A stretch of 38,527 bases of DNA, taken from contig DVIH01000128.1 in NCBI GenBank assembly GCA_018711405.1, positions 1 to 38,527 on the forward strand, read 5' to 3'. The DNA comes from Candidatus Avibacteroides excrementipullorum (GTDB lineage Bacteria; Bacteroidota; Bacteroidia; Bacteroidales; Bacteroidaceae). The position numbers and the translations under genes were made by a program. Below are positions 34,260 to 38,527 of the stretch, one piece after another. The first letter of the stretch is position 1; each line of letters opens with the position of its first letter. The notes beneath the pieces were generated by a model. The model had not been told where the DNA came from. It ran no database searches and worked only from the letters and a program-made list of their open reading frames with translations.

Positions 34260-34568
34260 TCACTCGGCATCGGCTTTCCGCTTCAGTTTGCCGGCTTCGT
34301 GCTTGAGGCGCGCTCCCAAGAATGTGCCTTCGAGAATGTGTATCTCCTGCATGTCTGCCTCCGAAAAGGCGTCATCTTCGTTCAGTTCCTTTATGTCTTC
34401 CTTTATTCCGGCGTATTCCGATTCGGCCTCCGCCCATTCTTCATCGGTCAGAGCCTTGCCGGTCACGTGCGACACTAGTTCTCTGAGATCTTCCACCGTA
34501 CTTTTCTTGCCCGGCCCGCAGCCCCACGCCACAAGAGCGCAAAGCGCCAGCGGGAACAGTCTTTTCAT
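34260..34568 (-). CDS. small lipoprotein, unknown function
   Basis: 102 aa from the ATG at 34568 (MKRLFPLALCALVAWGCGPGKK). A short hydrophobic signal ends in the lipobox AWGC, so the protein is predicted to be acylated at Cys. The mature part is Glu/Asp/Lys-rich and helical (TDEEWAEAESEYAGIKEDIKE), with no domain I can name. The ATG is 1 bp after the TAG of yigZ (TAGCATG), so translation is probably coupled. An alternative ATG at 34580 overlaps yigZ. Confidence 0.75.
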   Translation of the reverse strand: MKRLFPLALCALVAWGCGPGKKSTVEDLRELVSHVTGKALTDEEWAEAESEYAGIKEDIKELNEDDAFSEADMQEIHILEGTFLGARLKHEAGKLKRKADAE

Positions 34569-34569
34569 G

Positions 34570-35175
34570 CTAATCCTCATTATCTGTTATCTTTAATGTT
34601 TCCACTTTCGACAATTTGTCTTTCAACATATCCATGTGCGCTTTCCCGATCTCCAGCGTCATGTAATAGTCCGTGTCGTAATACTGGCCTACTATCCTGG
34701 CATTCTCGCTTTTCACTATGCGCATGACATCGTTGAGAAACGGATACTCCAGGCTGAACGAGACGCGGCAGTCCACCGTCTTTTCTATGACTTCGGCATT
34801 GTCCAACGCCGCAGCCGCAGCCGTCTTGTAAGCCACTATCAGCCCGCCGGTGCCGAGCTTTATGCCGCCGAAATATCTCACCACCACCACAAGGACATCG
34901 GTCAGCTCTTTCGAGTTGATTTGCCCCAATATTGGCCGTCCGGCAGTGCCTGAAGGCTCTCCGTTGTCGTTTGCCCTGAACACTTCGCGCTCCGCTCCAA
35001 GCATATACGCATAGCACACGTGCCTCGCGTCATAATATTTCTTCTGACAGGCCAGAAGCGTCTCCTTGATTTCGTCCACAGTGCTTACGGGGAAAGCCAT
35101 AGCTATGAATTTGCTCCTCTTTTCCGTATAAACAGCCTCCGAAACCGATTTTATGGTCTTGAACGTATCCGACAT
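34570..35175 (-). CDS. yigZ: YigZ/IMPACT family protein
   Basis: 201 aa. The IMPACT domain is clear: YTEKRSKFIAMAFPV, ARHVCYAYMLGAE, the family signature NDNGEPSGTAGRPIL, and VVVVRYFGGIKLGTGGLIVAY; a ferredoxin-like C-terminal domain follows. IMPACT/YIH1 in eukaryotes restrains GCN2; the role of bacterial YigZ is not established. It heads a two-gene unit with the small lipoprotein. Confidence 0.94.
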   Translation of the reverse strand: MSDTFKTIKSVSEAVYTEKRSKFIAMAFPVSTVDEIKETLLACQKKYYDARHVCYAYMLGAEREVFRANDNGEPSGTAGRPILGQINSKELTDVLVVVVRYFGGIKLGTGGLIVAYKTAAAAALDNAEVIEKTVDCRVSFSLEYPFLNDVMRIVKSENARIVGQYYDTDYYMTLEIGKAHMDMLKDKLSKVETLKITDNED

Positions 35176-35202
35176 GAATATATCTCATAACATATTTCAC
35201 GG

Positions 35203-35210
35203 CAAAATTA
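35203..35210 (-). promoter_or_regulatory. -7 promoter element of yigZ
   Basis: TAATTTTG on the minus strand matches TAnnTTTG, 27 bp before the ATG at 35175. Confidence 0.65.
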
Positions 35211-35287
35211 TAGATAAAATCCAAATAAAAAAACTTCTTGCCGCATTACAGACATGCCAATACAGCATTGCCGGAGCGTGTCTCAGG

Positions 35288-35375
35288 GATGTGCGCCATC
35301 TTCACCCGGGATGTACGCCATCTTCGCCCGGGATCGGCTCGGTGTCGGACAAAGATGGCGCACATCCCGGGCGGG
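35288..35375. repeat. 22-bp periodic dyad array, locus 6 (A A B a)
   Basis: Cores at 35288 (GATGTGCGCCATC), 35310 (GATGTACGCCATC), 35332 (GATCGGCTCGGTG) and 35354 (GATGGCGCACATC), linkers TTCACCCGG, TTCGCCCGG, TCGGACAAA and CCGGGCGGG. Cores 2 and 4 with flanks form an inverted repeat of about 20 bp. It lies between the divergent yigZ and DUF1573 promoters. Near-duplicate of locus 1. Confidence 0.97.
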
Positions 35376-35463
35376 CATCGAACGGATGCCGGAAAGAGAT
35401 GCAAAAGACCTCCGGAAAAGAAGAAAACAATATATTATATTTTCGGGAACACACATAAATGTT

Positions 35464-35471
35464 TACCTTTG
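35464..35471 (+). promoter_or_regulatory. -7 promoter element of the DUF1573-meaB operon
   Basis: TACCTTTG matches TAnnTTTG, 25 bp before the ATG at 35497. Confidence 0.75.
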
Positions 35472-35496
35472 TCATGGATAATATTTTGATACGAAA

Positions 35497-36552
35497 ATGA
35501 GAATAATAAACAGTCTGCTGGCCATACTGGCCTTTTTCACTACCGTACAGCTCAAATCTCAGGCCACGCTCGAATTTGAAGAGGCGGAGTACGACTTCGG
35601 CATAATCCCCTACAACATCCCCGCCACAGCACATATAAAGGTGACGAACACGGGAGACGAGCCGCTCGTCATAAACAAGGTGACTACATCGTGCGGCTGC
35701 GCCGTCGCAGCATGGGACGACACACCGGTGCAACCCGGAAAACAAACCTCTGTTGCGGTGACTTACGATGCCAAGACCATGGGGCATTTCTACAAGACGG
35801 TTTCGATCTACTGCAATGCAGAGCCGTACATATTCGACTATGACCTCATAGGAGAAGTTTCAAAAGAGAATGCCGACTACGAAAGACTGTACCCCATAGA
35901 CATGGGCGACATAAGGGCCGACAACAACGAACTAATATTCGACAACGTACACACCGGCGAAACATACGAGACTTCATTCTACGTGGTCAACTTGGGAGAA
36001 GAGCCATACACGCCCGTGCTGATGCTGCTGCCTGAATGCCTCTCCTACAAGGCCGAACCCGAAACGATTGGTCGGAAAGAAATATCGAAAGTGACCGTGA
36101 CACTCGATGCCTCCAAACTTACCGACATGGGGCTGACGCAAAGAAACATCTATCTGGCAAGGTTCATGGGCGACAAGATATGCGATGACACGCAATTCGA
36201 CTTCTCGGCCTTTGTCATCCCCAACGTCACCGCAGAAAACGAAAACGCTCCGGCAATCGCTCTGTCTGAGACCCAATGGCGTCCGCCATACGAAGAAGGC
36301 AAAAAGAAATACACGCATAAATTCAAAATCAGAAACGAAGGCCGTTCGCCACTCGAAATAGAGAGCCTGCAAGTGTTCAACTACGCCGTGACAGTCAATC
36401 TGAAAAACCGCACCATTGCACCCGGCAAGGAAACGACCCTGAAAGTGACAGTATATCCGAAACACCTCACCAAAAACCATGACCCGAAGATACTGCTGAT
36501 CACAAACGACCCGAAGAACCCCAAGACACAAATCAAGGTGATAAGAAAATAA
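35497..36552 (+). CDS. exported DUF1573 domain protein
   Basis: 351 aa with an N-terminal signal peptide (IINSLLAILAFFTTVQLKSQA). Residues of about 25-115 are a DUF1573 beta-sandwich (EYDFGIIPYNIPATAHIKVTN) with the family motif TSCGCAVAAW; two further immunoglobulin-like segments follow, the last with IRNEGRSPLEIESLQVFN and KNPKTQIKVI. These ASPM/SPD-2/Hydin-like modules are common in Bacteroidota exported proteins, function unknown. It shares a promoter with meaB (27-bp gap), which is an odd pairing for a cytoplasmic GTPase. Confidence 0.9.
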   Translation: MRIINSLLAILAFFTTVQLKSQATLEFEEAEYDFGIIPYNIPATAHIKVTNTGDEPLVINKVTTSCGCAVAAWDDTPVQPGKQTSVAVTYDAKTMGHFYKTVSIYCNAEPYIFDYDLIGEVSKENADYERLYPIDMGDIRADNNELIFDNVHTGETYETSFYVVNLGEEPYTPVLMLLPECLSYKAEPETIGRKEISKVTVTLDASKLTDMGLTQRNIYLARFMGDKICDDTQFDFSAFVIPNVTAENENAPAIALSETQWRPPYEEGKKKYTHKFKIRNEGRSPLEIESLQVFNYAVTVNLKNRTIAPGKETTLKVTVYPKHLTKNHDPKILLITNDPKNPKTQIKVIRK

Positions 36553-36579
36553 CAAGTAAAACGATTATATACTTACTAT

Positions 36580-37680
36580 ATGGAACATCCGGAAAACAGC
36601 AATGAATACAAAGGACTGACAGTGAACGACGGAGTGGAACATCCGGCTTCAGTCAACCCGTACATGACGCATAGGAAAAAACGGAGAATAATGTCGGTAG
36701 ACGAATACGTGGACGGCATACTGAAAGGCAACGTGACCATACTGAGCCAGGCCGTAACACTCATAGAAAGCACCAACCCCGACCACCAGATAATAGCGCA
36801 GGAAGTCATAGAAAAATGTCTGCCCCACTCGGGCAACTCCGTCAGGATAGGCATAAGCGGAGTGCCGGGAGCAGGCAAAAGCACATCCATAGACGTATTC
36901 GGACTGCATGTCCTGCAAGAAAAGGGAGGCAAGCTGGCCGTCCTCGCCATCGACCCGAGCAGCGAACGCTCCAAAGGCAGCATTCTCGGCGACAAGACCC
37001 GCATGGAAAAACTCAGCCAACATCCCGACGCATTCATACGCCCCAGCCCATCGGCCGGCTCGCTGGGAGGAGTGGCAAGGAAAACAAGAGAAACTATAGT
37101 GCTGTGCGAAGCCGCAGGCTATGACAAAATCTTCGTGGAAACAGTAGGCGTGGGACAAAGCGAAACAGCAGTACACTCTATGGTAGACTTTTTCCTGCTC
37201 ATACAGCTCGCCGGCACAGGCGATGAACTGCAAGGCATAAAAAGAGGCATAATGGAAATGGCCGATGCCATAATCATAAACAAAGCGGACGGAAGCAACA
37301 TAGAGAAAGCGAAACTGGCTGCCACACAGTTCAAAAACGCTTTGCACCTGTTCCCGGCACCGGAATCGGGATGGCTGCCGAGAGTCATGACATATTCGGG
37401 ATTCTACAACATCGGAGTGAAACCCATCTGGGATATGATATTTGAATATATAGACTTCGTGAAACACAACGGCTACTTCTATCACAACAGAAACGAACAG
37501 GCCAGATACTGGATGTACGAGACCATCAACGAACATCTGCACGACAGCTTCTATCACAATCCCATCATAGAATCAATGATGAAACAAAACGAAGACAATG
37601 TCCTGCAAGGAAAAGTGACTTCATTTGCAGCGGCACGCAATCTCCTGGACATCTACTGGAAAGAGATGAAAAACAAATAA
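36580..37680 (+). CDS. meaB: methylmalonyl-CoA mutase-associated GTPase MeaB
   Basis: 366 aa. G3E-family P-loop IGISGVPGAGKSTSIDVFG, Walker B/switch region LAIDPSSERSKGSILGDKTRM, FVETVGVGQSE and the guanine-specificity motif NKADGSN are all present, with a C-terminal dimerisation arm. MeaB protects and reloads the B12-dependent methylmalonyl-CoA mutase used in the succinate-propionate pathway. The mutase genes (mutA/mutB) are not in the window. Ends before a hairpin that overlaps the convergent DedA gene. Confidence 0.95.
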   Translation: MEHPENSNEYKGLTVNDGVEHPASVNPYMTHRKKRRIMSVDEYVDGILKGNVTILSQAVTLIESTNPDHQIIAQEVIEKCLPHSGNSVRIGISGVPGAGKSTSIDVFGLHVLQEKGGKLAVLAIDPSSERSKGSILGDKTRMEKLSQHPDAFIRPSPSAGSLGGVARKTRETIVLCEAAGYDKIFVETVGVGQSETAVHSMVDFFLLIQLAGTGDELQGIKRGIMEMADAIIINKADGSNIEKAKLAATQFKNALHLFPAPESGWLPRVMTYSGFYNIGVKPIWDMIFEYIDFVKHNGYFYHNRNEQARYWMYETINEHLHDSFYHNPIIESMMKQNEDNVLQGKVTSFAAARNLLDIYWKEMKNK

Positions 37681-37719
37681 CTGAAAAAACTCTACGGACA
37701 GCCAAACTACAGACGCAGA

Positions 37720-37770
37720 CAGACGCAGACAAAGGATGCACACTTACACCCTTTGCCTGCGTCTGCTTTT
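37720..37770 (+). terminator. hairpin between meaB and the DedA gene
   Basis: CAGACGCAGACAAAGG (37720-37735) pairs with CCTTTGCCTGCGTCTG (37750-37765), 15 of 16 positions, loop 14 nt, followed by CTTTTC on the plus strand. The right arm is also the last codons of the DedA gene. The left arm is the second copy of a tandem AGACGCAGAC. Confidence 0.7.
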
Positions 37771-38376
37771 CAATACCCTCCACAACAGATACGCAGCGAC
37801 AAGACATAAAAACACGCTTCCGCCCAAAGTGCTGTATCTGTTAATCTCTGCCACAAGCCTGTCTTCCGGCAGCACACCGGCCAAAACATATCCGATGGAC
37901 ATAAGGAAACTGTTCCAGATGGCAGAACCGAAAAAAGTATAGAATGCAAAACTTCTGATATTCATCCGTGCCAGCCCTGCCGGAATGGAAATCAGCTGAC
38001 GACCCATAGGCAACAGTCGGCCGATAAATGTAGAGACATTGCCATGTTTCAAAAACAGGTTCTCCACATATTCCATCTTTTTCCTGCTGAGGAAGCAAGC
38101 CCTCCCCAAACGGCTGTCGACAAACCTGTATATGGCAGGCCTGCCTACGAGCATTGCTAGGTAATAATTGATTATTGCTCCAATGAGTGAACCGGATGTG
38201 GTCAGCAATATAAGGGCAATGATATTCATTTCTCCCTGAGCCGCCTTATATGCCGCAGGAGTCACTATCAACTCCGCCGGAAGAGGAAACACAGAGTTTT
38301 CCATAATCATGAGCAAGGTCACCGTCCAATAATTCAAATGGTCGAGAAACCATGCAAGCATTTGCCCCAAGTCCAT
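37744..38376 (-). CDS. DedA/SNARE-associated family membrane protein
   Basis: 210 aa with four to six hydrophobic helices. The DedA/VTT signature runs from FPLPAELIVTPAAY through GALIG-type packing (SGSLIGAIINYYLAMLVGR) to FIGRLLPMGRQLISIPAGLARM. DedA proteins are linked to undecaprenyl-phosphate or phospholipid recycling across the membrane and to envelope stress resistance; the specific lipid here is unknown. The basic C-terminus (KSRRRQRV) is encoded in the shared hairpin. No TAnnTTTG lies in the 20 bp between the tRNA terminator and the ATG. Confidence 0.93.
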   Translation of the reverse strand: MDLGQMLAWFLDHLNYWTVTLLMIMENSVFPLPAELIVTPAAYKAAQGEMNIIALILLTTSGSLIGAIINYYLAMLVGRPAIYRFVDSRLGRACFLSRKKMEYVENLFLKHGNVSTFIGRLLPMGRQLISIPAGLARMNIRSFAFYTFFGSAIWNSFLMSIGYVLAGVLPEDRLVAEINRYSTLGGSVFLCLVAAYLLWRVLKSRRRQRV

Positions 38377-38396
38377 ACGCTATAACCTTTAATAAT

Positions 38397-38430
38397 AAAA
38401 AAGAGAAGACTTCATGATAAAATCTTCTCT
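38397..38430 (-). terminator. rho-independent terminator of tRNA-Gly
   Basis: On the minus strand AGAGAAGA/TCTTCTCT form an 8-bp stem with a 13-nt loop followed by a T run (TTTTTTATT). It lies 8 bp past the tRNA 3' end. Confidence 0.8.
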
Positions 38431-38437
38431 GAACAAG

Positions 38438-38510
38438 AGCGGAAGACGGGACTCAAACCCGCGACCCTCAGCTTGGAAGGCTAATGCTCTATCAACTGAG
38501 CTACTTCCGC
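38438..38510 (-). tRNA. tRNA-Gly (anticodon TCC)
   Basis: 73 nt cloverleaf on the minus strand. Acceptor stem GCGGAAG/CTTCCGC, D stem GCTC/GAGC, anticodon stem TTAGC/GCTGA with loop CTTCCAA (anticodon TCC, reads GGA/GGG), T stem GCGGG/CCCGT with loop TTTGAGT, discriminator U73. CCA is not encoded, as is usual in Bacteroidota. Confidence 0.97.
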
Positions 38511-38527
38511 ATTTTCAACCTTGTGGG

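Noticed and set aside
36649-37557. 302-aa minus-strand ORF
   Set aside because: Antisense shadow of meaB.

Overview
The window comes from a member of the Bacteroidales (Bacteroidota). Three things point there. First, at least sixteen gene starts are preceded by the Bacteroidetes -7 promoter element TAnnTTTG. Second, the gene set is typical of the group: type III glutamine synthetase, Rho with a long disordered insertion, DAHP synthase fused to chorismate mutase, a DUF1573 protein, a LytS/LytTR two-component pair, GH20 hexosaminidase and MeaB. Third, Ile is very often written ATA. I cannot name the genus. Nothing looks like a prophage, plasmid, CRISPR array or complete insertion sequence; the region reads as core chromosome.

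Layout. 0.1-3.0 kb: two related AraC regulators around a secreted carboxymuconolactone decarboxylase/cupin protein. 3.3-9.7 kb: a tripartite MacAB-TolC-like exporter (outer-membrane factor, adaptor, ATPase, permease) followed by its likely LytS-type kinase and LytTR regulator. 9.9-12.2 kb: TPR protein, DAHP synthase/chorismate mutase and a small Lys-rich protein. 12.3-16.4 kb: pyruvate kinase convergent with a lipoprotein GH20 hexosaminidase. 16.6-18.4 kb: Crp/Fnr-like regulator and a membrane acyltransferase. 18.5-19.9 kb: yicC-gmk. 20.2-23.6 kb: ABC-F ATPase convergent with dnaA. 24.2-26.3 kb: large TPR protein of unknown role. 26.6-28.8 kb: glnN. 29.0-34.0 kb: rho, PBP1A, ung. 34.3-35.2 kb: yigZ plus a small lipoprotein. 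35.5-37.7 kb: DUF1573 protein and meaB. 37.7-38.5 kb: DedA protein and tRNA-Gly.

The most unusual thing is a family of six intergenic arrays (about 3.1, 13.8, 20.0, 24.0, 28.8 and 35.3 kb). Each is built from 13-bp dyad cores of the form GAT-N7-ATC, separated by exactly 9 bp, giving a strict 22-bp period (two helical turns). Five arrays have four cores and one has five. There are only two core types, A (GATGTRCGCCATC) and B (GATCGGCTCGATC), each used in either orientation. The arrays sit in convergent, divergent and tandem gaps but never inside an operon, and at one site an array lies between two separate ordinary terminators. They look like a REP/BIME-class element or a cooperative protein-binding array. 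The other notable points are a DnaA whose box-recognition signature is altered (NRNYSTV where GGRDHxTV is expected), with symmetric elements upstream of dnaA, and an operator-like dyad at the predicted rho transcription start.

ORF-track starts were trimmed where the first codon is TTG or GTG, or where a TAnnTTTG promoter lies inside the extension (both AraC genes, the CMD/cupin gene, both TPR-related starts that needed it, pyk, GH20, Crp, glnN, rho and the small lipoprotein).
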